DNA of 64,000 nt from Ceratotherium simum simum (lineage: Eukaryota > Chordata > Mammalia > Perissodactyla > Rhinocerotidae): the NCBI RefSeq assembly GCF_000283155.1, contig NW_004454177.1:30187691-30251690 (forward strand), written 5' to 3'. The notes under the pieces were generated by a model. It searched no databases, was not told the origin of the DNA, and saw only the letters and a list, made by a program, of their open reading frames with translations. Shown here in pieces: positions 30,601 to 35,560 of the stretch. How positions within the stretch are numbered: position 1 is the stretch's first letter; every line of letters begins with the position of its first letter. The translations under genes and the position numbers were made by a program.

Positions 30601-33600
30601 CTATAGATTCAATGCACTTTTAATCAAAATTACAGCATGCTTTTTTTTTGTTTTTTATAGGAATTGAGAAGTTGATTGTAAATTTATTTGGGAAAAAAAA
30701 AGATGATATGGAAACATAGGTAAGATATTTGGAAGAGGAAATGGTAAGATCCAAAACAGTATGTAAAGGATGAAGGTAAATAAAAGTATATGTATATAAA
30801 ATAAATAAATAAAATTTACTTGGAAATGCAAAATGACTTAGTCAAAGCAATTTTTTTTTTGTCAGGAAGATCATCCCTGAGCTAACATCTGCCAATCCTC
30901 CTCTTTTTGCTGAGGAAGACTGGCCCTGGGCTAACATCCGTGCCCATCTTCCTTCACTTTATACGGGATGCCACCACAGCATGGCTTGCCAAGCGGTGCG
31001 TCGGTGCACGCCCTGGATCCGAACCAGCGAACCCCAGGCCACCGAAGTGGAGCGCGCTCACTTAACCACTTGCGCCACTGGGCAGGCCCTCAAAGCAATT
31101 TTTAAAAAGAAAATTTGTAAGATTAACTATCTGATTTTCAGACTTACTATTAAACTACACTAAACAAGATACTATGGCTTGTTGCATAGCGTGGATTTCT
31201 ATATTTCAAATGATATATAGATATATAGATCAACAGATCAATAGAAGAAAATATAAAATCCAAAAACAGGCAAGACATTTATGATCAAGTGATTTTGGAC
31301 AAAGATGCCAAGGCAATTCAATGGGGAAAGAAAAGTTTTTTCAACAAATGTGGCAGGGATAAGTGAATATTCGTATTTAAAAAATCAACTCTTACATCAT
31401 ACCATACGTAAAAATTAACTTGAAGTGGATCATTGACCTAAATGTGCAAGCTAAAAATTATAAAACTTCTAAAAGAAAACATAAAAGAAAATCTTTATAA
31501 CATCTCCCGGGCCAAGTTAGATACGACACAGAGTATGAAACATAAAACAAAAAATTGATCAACCGGACTTTACCAAAATTAAAAATTTCTGCTCTTCAAA
31601 AACTCCACTAAGAAAACAAAAAAGGCCAGCCATAAAACAGAAGAAAATATTCACAGTACATGTCTGGCAAAGGAATTGTATCCAGAAAATATAAAGAACT
31701 ACAACTCAGTTATAAGAAAACAAAGCAATTTAGAAATAAGAAAATATTTGAACAGAGACTTTATAGAAAAAGATATACAAATGTCCAATAAGCACTTGAG
31801 AGGATGCTTAACATCACTAGTCATCAGGAAAATGCAAATTAGAAGCACAATGAGATACCACTACATACCCATTGGAATTGTTAAAATTTAAACAACTGAC
31901 AATACTAAGCGTTGACCAGGATGTGGAGTAACTGGTACACTTCACACATGAAAGGTAGGAATGTAAAATGGTGCAACCACTTTTGAAATCTATTTGGCGT
32001 TTTCTTAAAAAGTTAAACATATACTTGTCATCCAACACAGCCATTCCAAGAGAAAGGAAAACATATGTCCACACAACAACTTGTAAACATACATTCACTG
32101 CAGCTTTATTCACAATAATCAAAAACTAGAAACAACCCAAATGTCCATCAACTACACATTGTAGTCTATCCATACAATGGAATACTACTCAGCAATAACC
32201 TGATACATGGAACAACCTGGAAGAATTCCAAAATCATACTGAGCGAAAGAAGACATACACAAAAGAGCATGTCAACTACAAAAACAGAAACCACTTTAAG
32301 AGGCACAGTGTTTCCTAGGGATCAAAGAATTGCAATTTGGGGACCACAGATTCAAGTAGAAACCTAAATAGTGTCCCACTAGGGAGTAAAAGTCAGGGGC
32401 TTTTCAAGGCAAAGAAGGGAGGTTGTATTACAAAGAATTTTAATTGGAGTTGGAGGCAGAGAGCTAGTCTTGGCTAAACATTGATTAACAGTTGATTCTA
32501 TCTTCAGAAAGCCCACAATCCTCAGTCTTTGTGATCAGGATGTCTGTTTTCCTGCTAACTTCTCAAACAATTGCTTGTAAAACAACTACCATTTTGGCCC
32601 AGTCCAAAGGTGTGGCCCAGAACAAGACAGCAAAGCAGTTTCTCTGGAAAGGCAGCTCTGAGTGCATTTTAAAATGGCTCCACTAAAGTCAGTTTTGACA
32701 AGCACATATTGTATGATTCCATTTATACAAAATTTTAGAAAATGCAAAGAAATCCATAGTGACATAAAACTGATCAGTTGATTGCCTAGGGCCAGGGGTG
32801 AAGGGAGGAATAAATTGTAAATTTTCTGTATCTTAATTAAGGAAGTGGTTTGTTGAGTATATTATGCATCTGTCCATACTCTCAAATTGTAGCCTGTATA
32901 TGGATGCAGTTTATTTTATGTAAATTATACTTTAATAAAGATGGGTTTGTTTTTTTTATGACAGACACTCCTTTGAAAGAGTAAGTTGAGAAGTAAATGT
33001 CATGGTGATTAACTTCAAGGAGCTCATACTCACTCTCCTGAACATCACTGTATTTCATGCTGGTGGATTTGCACTGATCCTTTTGCTTTCATTTTGTCTT
33101 ATCTGTGTTACTCATATTTGCAACATGGGATAAAGGTTTGTGGCAGACACAATCTGAAACTCTAATCTCCTTTCCTCTAAATCAGAGTTTACAACCATCT
33201 AAGTCTTCCTGACAGAATATGGACATTTAAATAAAATGGCTGATTAAAGCCAGGCATGAGGAACAAAGAATAACCTTCAGTTGCAGTCCAAAGTTACATG
33301 AAGTTGAAACATCTAATAAAGCAACCAGATACTTTTTCTGTAGATGAAGTTAGGGAAAAAAGACTTAACTCCTACAACATTCAAATGGATTTTATCCTAA
33401 GAGTGGTTTAAAGGGACATTTTAAACTACTAGAAATTAATGTGATATATAATTTCACACAAAGATTACCCACATGAATATAACCAGTTTTAATACACTTC
33501 TCGCTCTGCAATATTTTAAGCACTTTATTTTTAAGATCAAATATGCAAAACAAACTTACCGAAGAAATGATTTAATATTTTCAGCCTTCATCTCGGATAC

Positions 33601-34459
33601 CAGTTTCCACCGTATACTTTGATGAGAGCGCAGTGAAGTGGCTGTTTCTTTGACTGGCTTAATAAACCAGCCTGGGGGGAGAATACATAAACATATACAC
33701 ACCACAGACACATAATTAATTGCTTTTGATTTTTATAAAAACTAGACCCAAAAAATAGCCCTTCCCTAAAAAATAGATCATGGTGATATTTACAAAAATA
33801 TTCATATTAAATGCAGAAAATTCCAATTCCGATGTATAATGTAATTTTGAGTTGCTTAAAACGAGTTTTATATGAAGGATGTTATACATTAAGACATGGA
33901 CCTCTCTGTCTGTCTTGTTCTGGGAGGGGGTGTCTAGTTCTTGGCACAGTGCCTGACACACAGGGCGCATTCCACAAATACTTATTTAATAAATGATGAG
34001 GGAAGGGCAGTTTTTGCTGCCCATATTAGTGGCAAGTTTTCACTCATTAATGGTGCCATGAATGAAACCATCTTATTTCATCCCTTCGGATAGTGACAAT
34101 TCTAAATTGTCTTTCTACAGCCCTTAACAGTACCCTAAACTCAGTGAGTATTTAACAAATCTGAATTTCAGTCACACTTGAATAGGAAAGCCAAAATGCA
34201 TTCCATTCGGTTTCCACTTTTGCTGAAATTACCAGGTTCGCCATGCCGAGGGAGCTCAGCTGGCCGGGCGAGCCCAGCACACAGCCCCAGCCCTCCAGCT
34301 CCAGGCTTTCTCCGCTGAGGGGAGGCTGCAGCGAGGAGCACCAGCAACGGGCTAGGGGAAGGGGTCCGTGCACTTACCCACCATAAATCCCACCAGGAAA
34401 GATGCTATCGCTGCAGCCAAGCACATCCAAAGGTACAGACGGCCCCTGGACTTCGCCAT
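511..34459 (-). CDS. NAALAD2: NAALAD2, glutamate carboxypeptidase III, exons 1-15 (3' end beyond window)
   Basis: Type II membrane zinc peptidase of the M28B family (paralogue of FOLH1/PSMA). By family knowledge it hydrolyses N-acetyl-aspartyl-glutamate and related acidic dipeptides at the cell surface. Fifteen coding exons were joined by reading the minus strand. They give 531 codons without a stop, all GT-AG, with matching phases, and near-identity to human NAALAD2 as I remember it. Residues 1-7 are a short basic cytoplasmic tail, 8-30 a signal-anchor helix, about 40-127 the start of the peptidase domain, about 128-330 the protease-associated region, and 331 onward peptidase again. Zinc ligands H367 and D377 (GGHRDSW, exon 10), E415 (exon 11) and D443 (exon 12), and catalytic E414, are present. 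The last zinc histidine falls in exon 16, outside. Sequons N111-E-T, N143-V-T, N185-C-T and N449-Y-T suggest extracellular glycosylation. The start is the ATG in strong context (gccATGG) opening [11 protein letters not shown]. The gene appears intact. Confidence 0.96.
880..970 (+). repeat. L2-like fragment
   Basis: The 'ggtccctgccctcaggga' and 'actacagtctagtaag' segments resemble the 3' part of L2 LINEs. Short and diverged, inside intron 14. Confidence 0.5.
1102..1310 (+). mobile_element. MER2-like Tigger MITE, copy 1
   Basis: Runs from CAGTCATGCATCACTTA to AGCGTGACTG, with inverted ends and a TA on each side, as expected for a Tc1/mariner-Tigger element. Reads in the consensus direction. 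It lacks the middle ~130 bases that I recall in full-length MER2, going directly from the 'ctaggccatatggtac' region to 'taatcttatggg'. Confidence 0.75.
1313..1370. repeat. CA/TACA microsatellite
   Basis: Compound simple repeat of ACAC and TACA units followed by alternating purine-pyrimidine 'catgcatgcatatata', immediately next to the MITE end. Confidence 0.85.
2152..2243 (-). CDS. NAALAD2: NAALAD2 exon 14
   Basis: 92 bases, phase 0 to phase 2. Reads [20 protein letters not shown] then [10 protein letters not shown]. The S-L-Y-E-S-W motif is shared with FOLH1. Acceptor ctttgcag, donor AG|gtaaatta. Confidence 0.95.
2352..2993. mobile_element. Tigger-family DNA transposon relic, 642 bp
   Basis: Ends are near-perfect inverted repeats, CAGTAGTCCCCC on the left and GGGGGGACTACTG on the right, each flanked by TA. 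These are MER8/Tigger2-type termini by recollection. The interior has no usable transposase frame, so it is a non-autonomous or heavily deleted copy. It lies in intron 13 of NAALAD2. Confidence 0.8.
3755..3835 (-). repeat. Possible MIR fragment
   Basis: 'ttttctcacctgtggaaatt' with 'gggataatggttcccatc' resembles the reverse complement of the MIR core ('cccattttacagatgagg'). Diverged. Confidence 0.4.
4695..4933 (-). mobile_element. ERE-type tRNA SINE with 19-bp target duplication
   Basis: SINE in reverse orientation: T-rich tail at left, head 'ccaggccagct' at right. Flanked by ACTGGGAGAACTAGTTTTT on both sides (4695-4713 and 4915-4933). Inserted in intron 13, so it reads with NAALAD2 transcription. 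Confidence 0.9.
4999..5322 (+). mobile_element. L1 3' end fragment
   Basis: From 'gtgaaataagtcagaggg' through 'acctgaaatttatacaaag' to an A-rich tail: the equid-type L1 3' UTR, 5'-truncated, antisense to NAALAD2. Confidence 0.75.
5323..6185 (+). repeat. Unique DNA grading into L2 3' end
   Basis: The left half is featureless. From about 5700 the pyrimidine-rich text ending 'ctcaataaatatttgttgaa' followed by TGAA repeats is the standard L2 3' terminus. Part of intron 13. Confidence 0.6.
6517..6584 (-). CDS. NAALAD2: NAALAD2 exon 13
   Basis: 68 bases, phase 1 to phase 0. Encodes (G)[18 protein letters not shown] then LTKE, including the N449-Y-T sequon. Acceptor tttttcag, donor GAG|gtatgtaa. 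Confidence 0.95.
7364..7427 (-). CDS. NAALAD2: NAALAD2 exon 12
   Basis: 64 bases, phase 0 to phase 1. Reads [20 protein letters not shown] then E. D443 in INSDSS is the fourth zinc ligand. Acceptor aactatag, donor G|gtaaattt. Confidence 0.95.
7680..7860 (+). mobile_element. MER5A-like hAT MITE
   Basis: 'ttcaaagtgtggttcc' at one end and 'gtttgagatccactgg' at the other are the inverted ends of MER5A. The interior 'ggccccaccc' fits. Located in intron 11. Confidence 0.7.
8037..8150. repeat. CA and CT microsatellites
   Basis: Two short runs, (CA) at the left and (CT) at the right, separated by a purine-rich stretch in intron 11. Confidence 0.8.
8771..9029 (-). mobile_element. ERE-type tRNA SINE with target duplication
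   Basis: Reverse-oriented SINE with head 'gggccggccc' at right and T-rich tail at left. Flanked by AGGAAAGCATTTT at 8771-8783 and 9017-9029. Well preserved, so fairly recent. Located in intron 11. Confidence 0.92.
9913..9995 (-). CDS. NAALAD2: NAALAD2 exon 11 (catalytic glutamate)
   Basis: 83 bases, phase 1 to phase 0, residues 399-426. Reads [20 protein letters not shown] then LGSTEWAE. E414 is the general base and E415 a zinc ligand. Only a 104-base intron separates it from exon 10. Acceptor attacag, donor GAG|gtaaatta. Confidence 0.96.
10100..10219 (-). CDS. NAALAD2: NAALAD2 exon 10 (first zinc ligands)
   Basis: 120 bases, phase 1 at both ends, residues 359-398. Begins [20 protein letters not shown], then [21 protein letters not shown]367 and the bridging D377 are the first two metal ligands of the di-zinc site. 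Acceptor tttccag, donor G|gtaaataa. Confidence 0.96.
10496..10581 (-). CDS. NAALAD2: NAALAD2 exon 9
   Basis: 86 bases, phase 2 to phase 1. Encodes (R)[18 protein letters not shown] then [10 protein letters not shown], leading into the first zinc-binding strand. Acceptor attctag, donor G|gtgagtca. Confidence 0.95.
10635..10830. repeat. Mid-age interspersed repeat, family unassigned
   Basis: 'acattttattatgaaaaatc', 'gtaatttgcagacatcatg' and 'ctaaatacttaagcacgca' form a block I recall as recurring in mammalian genomes, but I cannot name the family safely. Located in intron 8. Confidence 0.4.
10840..12000. other. Intron 8, unremarkable stretch
   Basis: AT-rich intronic DNA. No exon, RNA gene or confident repeat seen. 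Confidence 0.5.
12000..12128 (+). repeat. L2 3' end fragment
   Basis: 'ggctccacagtgcagggatt' to 'ataaatatttgtgaaatgaa' matches the L2 terminal segment. Confidence 0.65.
12130..14170. other. Intron 8, mostly unique AT-rich DNA
   Basis: No gene or clear mobile element. Contains the AT-rich inverted repeat noted separately and a possible L2 trace near 13.55-13.82 kb. Confidence 0.5.
13304..13435. repeat. AT-rich inverted and tandem repeat
   Basis: 'aaggtaaattattta' at the left is mirrored by 'taaataatttacctt' at the right. Between them are repeated 'taataagt' and 'aaataagtaa' units. Could fold as a long hairpin. Confidence 0.7.
14182..14280 (-). CDS. NAALAD2: NAALAD2 exon 8
   Basis: 99 bases, phase 2 at both ends. 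Encodes (R)[20 protein letters not shown] then [13 protein letters not shown]. The GPGFTG turn is the family hallmark of this segment. The junction gives R-H-M-G-G where I recall R-Y-L-G-G in human; FOLH1 also has M-G-G. Acceptor cttgacag, donor AG|gtaatttt. Confidence 0.95.
14365..14480 (+). repeat. L2-like fragment
   Basis: 'aacaaatatttattgagcat' to 'gtggagcttacattttagtg' matches an L2 segment. Located in intron 7. Confidence 0.6.
14775..14960 (+). repeat. MIR SINE
   Basis: Contains the MIR core: 'cctcattttatagataaaga', 'actgaatcagagaaagatta' and 'agtcacacatctagtaag'. Located in intron 7. Confidence 0.75.
15022..15228 (-). mobile_element. MER2-like Tigger MITE, copy 2
   Basis: Reverse orientation; ends CAGTCATGTACCAC and TTACTG, with TA outside each end. 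Same internal deletion as the copies at 1.1 and 21.0 kb. Located in intron 7. Confidence 0.75.
15462..15530 (-). repeat. L1M 3' fragment
   Basis: 'attgaggtataattgacata' with 'agtttcaggtatacaac' is the common L1M terminal motif in reverse orientation, just left of exon 7. Confidence 0.6.
15629..15722 (-). CDS. NAALAD2: NAALAD2 exon 7
   Basis: 94 bases, phase 1 to phase 2. Encodes (E)[18 protein letters not shown] then [13 protein letters not shown], the substrate-cleft segment with HPIGYNDA. Acceptor tttgcag, donor CG|gtatagtt. Confidence 0.96.
16330..18102 (+). mobile_element. L1 ORF2 remnant
   Basis: Reads as decayed L1 ORF2 in the plus direction: 'caaagctggttctttaagaa', 'ccagatggattttctgggga' and 'aggatggcagggttggttta'. 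Frameshifts and stops throughout. It continues beyond the nested SINE. Lies in intron 6, antisense to NAALAD2. Confidence 0.85.
18103..18366 (+). mobile_element. ERE-type SINE nested in L1
   Basis: Head 'ggggccagcccggtggcgca', tRNA-like B box, A-rich tail. Flanked by AGTTAAAACA at 18103-18112 and 18357-18366, which proves insertion into the older L1. Confidence 0.93.
18367..18835 (+). mobile_element. L1 3' part, continuation of the 16.3-kb remnant
   Basis: 'cagtcattccatttctatgt', 'caaatgtccatcaacaagta' and the 3' UTR-like 'gagtggttgcctagggattg' continue the L1 interrupted by the SINE. Confidence 0.85.
19199..19385 (-). CDS. NAALAD2: NAALAD2 exon 6
   Basis: 187 bases, phase 0 to phase 1, residues 204 to the first base of 266. 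Reads [20 protein letters not shown], then [20 protein letters not shown] and a glycine/asparagine-rich stretch ending in [10 protein letters not shown]. The PGTAAQRGN portion matches the apical/PA-domain substrate-cleft loop of the family. Acceptor cctgcag, donor G|gtaatgg. Confidence 0.96.
19720..19850 (+). repeat. L2 3' end fragment
   Basis: 'gagaacagggaccctgtctt' through 'agcactctataaatatttgt' is the L2 terminus. Located in intron 5. Confidence 0.65.
20040..20375 (+). repeat. Ancient L1-related fragment
   Basis: 'attcagccattcaactacta', 'aaatcttcacacaaatgttc' and 'atgttatacagccatctaaa' match the very diverged L1 3' region. Located in intron 5. Confidence 0.6.
20378..20615 (+). repeat. MIR SINE
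   Basis: 'cactattctaagtcctctca', 'cccattttacatatgaggaa' and 'gttaaataacttgctcgcag' follow the MIR consensus. Confidence 0.75.
21002..21204 (+). mobile_element. MER2-like Tigger MITE, copy 3
   Basis: Starts CAGTCATACATCTCAATGA and ends GCATGACT inside TA-rich flanks. Carries the same internal deletion as the other two copies. About 100 bases left of exon 5 in genome order, so just after the exon in the transcript. Confidence 0.72.
21304..21429 (-). CDS. NAALAD2: NAALAD2 exon 5
   Basis: 126 bases, phase 0 at both ends, residues 162-203. Reads [20 protein letters not shown], then [20 protein letters not shown] and NK. The arginine- and glutamate-rich core of the protease-associated region is fully conserved with human by memory. 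Acceptor ccctacag, donor AAA|gtattgtg. Confidence 0.96.
22114..22215 (-). CDS. NAALAD2: NAALAD2 exon 4
   Basis: 102 bases, phase 0 at both ends, residues 128-161. Reads [19 protein letters not shown] then [15 protein letters not shown]. It is the entry to the protease-associated region and carries the N143-V-T sequon. Acceptor gctag, donor GAG|gtaaaata. Confidence 0.96.
22535..23625 (+). repeat. Long L2 LINE fragment filling intron 3
   Basis: A pyrimidine-rich L2 text of about 1.1 kb: 'gtcttcacctctttcctcca', 'tctttaggacagtgtataag' and the terminus 'cctaacacatagtagacact'. It occupies most of NAALAD2 intron 3, antisense to the gene. Confidence 0.65.
23761..23947 (-). CDS. NAALAD2: NAALAD2 exon 3
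   Basis: 187 bases, phase 2 to phase 0, residues 65-127. Encodes [20 protein letters not shown] and then the segment with [11 protein letters not shown], which holds a glycosylation sequon. The tail reads MDEYGIE, where I recall human having VDEHETE, so this is a variable patch. Acceptor attttag; donor GAG|gtgatgta, a weaker match to consensus than the other donors. Confidence 0.95.
24718..24905 (+). repeat. MIR SINE
   Basis: 'cttactatatgccaggaact', 'ctcatttaattctcacaacc' and 'ccattttgcaaatgaggaaa' are MIR landmarks. Located in intron 2. Confidence 0.75.
24945..25320 (+). repeat. L2 fragment
   Basis: 'ttctatggctccctacaccc', 'aagttcacactccaacctgg' and 'ttcccaccctgtaagctctt' match L2. Located in intron 2. 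Confidence 0.65.
25330..27055. other. Intron 2, no recognisable feature
   Basis: Mixed AT-rich DNA. Short open frames near 26.2 kb show no family resemblance. No exon or confident repeat. Confidence 0.5.
27060..30061 (+). mobile_element. Old L1 (5' part and ORF2 remnant)
   Basis: Starts with L1-like ORF1/5' text ('cttctcatcggatgtcacca', 'gaagaaaaactaagagaatt') and passes into ORF2 ('gcaagaaaaacc'-type RT text; 'gtggtactggcagacagtag', 'aaggtgcaaaagcaattaaa'). Many frame breaks. Antisense to NAALAD2 within intron 2. Confidence 0.8.
30062..30331 (+). mobile_element. ERE-type SINE nested in L1
   Basis: Head 'ggggccggccccgtggct', middle 'cccacatacagcatctggag', tail of AAAT units followed by extra non-A sequence. 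Flanked by AGAAAGTAGTTTGGA at 30062-30076 and 30317-30331. Belongs to the subfamily ending 'gggctttggggg'. Confidence 0.92.
30332..30841 (+). mobile_element. L1 3' continuation
   Basis: 'agcagctttattcataatag' and 'aaatgtccctcagtgggtga' continue the L1, then a second L1 piece ('agatgtcacttctcttccaa') suggests internal rearrangement. Confidence 0.7.
30842..31103 (-). mobile_element. ERE-type SINE with target duplication
   Basis: Reverse-oriented, T-run at left and 'gggcaggccc' head at right. Flanked by TCAAAGCAATTTTT at 30842-30855 and 31090-31103. Confidence 0.92.
31180..32275 (+). mobile_element. L1 ORF2 3' half
   Basis: 'caagtgattttggacaaaga', 'atgcaaattagaagcacaat', 'cagctttattcacaataatc' and 'tggaatactactcagcaata' are in order along the ORF2 C-terminal region. 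Decayed. Interrupted on the right by the LTR-like repeat. Confidence 0.85.
32278..32686 (-). mobile_element. LTR-like repeat, inverted copy A
   Basis: About 400 bases. Read on the minus strand it runs from 'tagtggagccattttaaaat' to 'gtggtttctgtttttgta'. It is clearly the same element as the plus-strand copy at 35.18 kb, at roughly 85-90% identity by eye. Inserted in an L1. A retroviral-type LTR is my reading; the family is not assigned and no internal coding part is present. Confidence 0.65.
32690..32950 (+). mobile_element. L1 3' end
   Basis: 'atattgtatgattccattta', 'ttgattgcctagggccaggg' and 'attatactttaataaagatg' finish the L1 interrupted by the LTR-like copy. Confidence 0.75.
33560..33671 (-). 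CDS. NAALAD2: NAALAD2 exon 2
   Basis: 112 bases, phase 1 to phase 2. Encodes the end of the anchor and the stalk: [18 protein letters not shown], then the start of the ectodomain ([20 protein letters not shown]). Acceptor ccccccag, donor CG|gtaagttt. The intron before it is only about 0.7 kb; the one after it is the largest in the window. Confidence 0.96.
33880..33998 (+). repeat. L2 3' end in intron 1
   Basis: 'tcttggcacagtgcctgaca' to 'aaatacttatttaataaatg' is the L2 terminus. It occupies part of the short first intron of NAALAD2. Confidence 0.6.
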
Positions 34460-34660
34460 GGCTTCTTCGGGACTGAGCTTGGGGCGCCGCCTGCCGTAGG
34501 GAGCCTCGGGGCTGCGGAAGAACAGAGAGCGCGCGCTCGGGGACCCAGTGGCCCGGAGAGCCTGGCAGCGTGCCTCAGCTGCTGACCATCCGCAAAGCCC
34601 CGCCTCTGCCCTCCAGGTCCGTCCAGAGGCAGCGCCAAACAACTCCTGGCTGCTTAGGTC
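34225..34660 (-). promoter_or_regulatory. NAALAD2: CpG-rich promoter and 5' UTR region of NAALAD2
   Basis: This is the only GC- and CpG-dense unique block in an otherwise AT-rich window. It covers exon 1, its 5' leader and the start of intron 1, with no TATA box evident. A CpG-island promoter is the natural reading. The transcription start cannot be placed from sequence alone. Confidence 0.75.
34378..34459 (-). CDS. NAALAD2: NAALAD2 exon 1 (coding part)
   Basis: Encodes 27 codons plus one base: cytoplasmic MAKSRGR followed by the hydrophobic signal-anchor [20 protein letters not shown]. The donor reads G|GTAAGTG, phase 1. The exon lies inside the CpG-rich promoter block. The reading frame stays open upstream to an earlier ATG (see findings). 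Confidence 0.96.
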
Positions 34661-35180
34661 CCTGGGGACCTCTAGGGGAGAGGGGGAGAGAGGGAGAGAG
34701 GAAGCCCTGCAAGGGGAGGAGACAATATTCTTCCTGCTGGCTGGCAGCTTCCATTGTGTTGATCCAGCAGTAACGCGGACAAAGTCCGTGGTGGGGGCTA
34801 CTGAAAACGGCCCTAATTGTCTCCTGAAGAACTGTACTTACTGGCTTCTTTGCTGCCCTTATCCAGAAATTGCTGAATTTCGACTGCGAAGTGCATTGAA
34901 GTGCTGCTTTTCTTCCTTGTTGATTACCCTGCTGTCAGATTCTCTGTCCTAATTCCTAACTGGTCACGCTTGGGAAGCATTTCTAGTCCTGACAGCTCCA
35001 CCAAAACACGTTAGTTCCTTAACCCTACGTCAACATAGAAACTGATGAAACTGAATTCTTTTGTTCCCCCTTACCTGAACAAGTCTCCAAATTTCTGTAA
35101 TTCTCAGTTTCTTCTTCTGTAACTGGCGTTTTTCCCTACCTCACTAGAATGTTGCAGGTTCAAATTGTCGAAATGGACTA
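34661..35180. other. Upstream flank of NAALAD2
   Basis: Unique DNA beginning with a GGGGAGAG-rich purine stretch next to the CpG block. No gene or mobile element recognised. May contain promoter-proximal elements, but none can be named. Confidence 0.5.
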
Positions 35181-35560
35181 TAGTGGAGCCATTTTAAAAT
35201 GGCCTTAGGGCTGCCTTTCCAGAGAAACTGCTTTGCTGTCTTGAACTTTGGGCTGGGCTAAAACAGCAGTTGTTTTACAAGCAATTGTTTGAGAAGTCAG
35301 CAGGAGAATGGACATCCTGATCACAAAGACTGAGGATTGTGGACTTCTAAAGATAGAAGCAATAGTCAATGTTTCTCTACCTCCTACTCCAATTAAAATT
35401 CTTTGTAATACAACCTCCTTTCTTTGCTTTTAAAAGCCCCTGACTTTTACTCCCTAGTGGGACTCTATTTGGGTTTCTATCTGAATCTGTGGTCCTGGAA
35501 TTGCAATTCTTTGATCCCAGATAAATGCTTTGCTTCTTAAACTGGTTTCTGTTTTTGCAG
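35181..35560 (+). mobile_element. LTR-like repeat, inverted copy B
   Basis: Same element as copy A in the opposite orientation, from 'tagtggagccattttaaaat' to 'ctggtttctgtttttgca'. Includes 'gataaatgctttgc', a weak polyadenylation-like motif near the 3' end, as in LTRs. Lies about 0.7 kb upstream of the NAALAD2 start codon. Solo copy, no coding region. Confidence 0.65.

Noticed and set aside
34548..34952. 134-codon open frame on the plus strand opposite the NAALAD2 promoter
   Set aside because: Low-complexity translation in GC-rich DNA, antisense to exon 1, no family resemblance. Chance frame in a stop-poor region.
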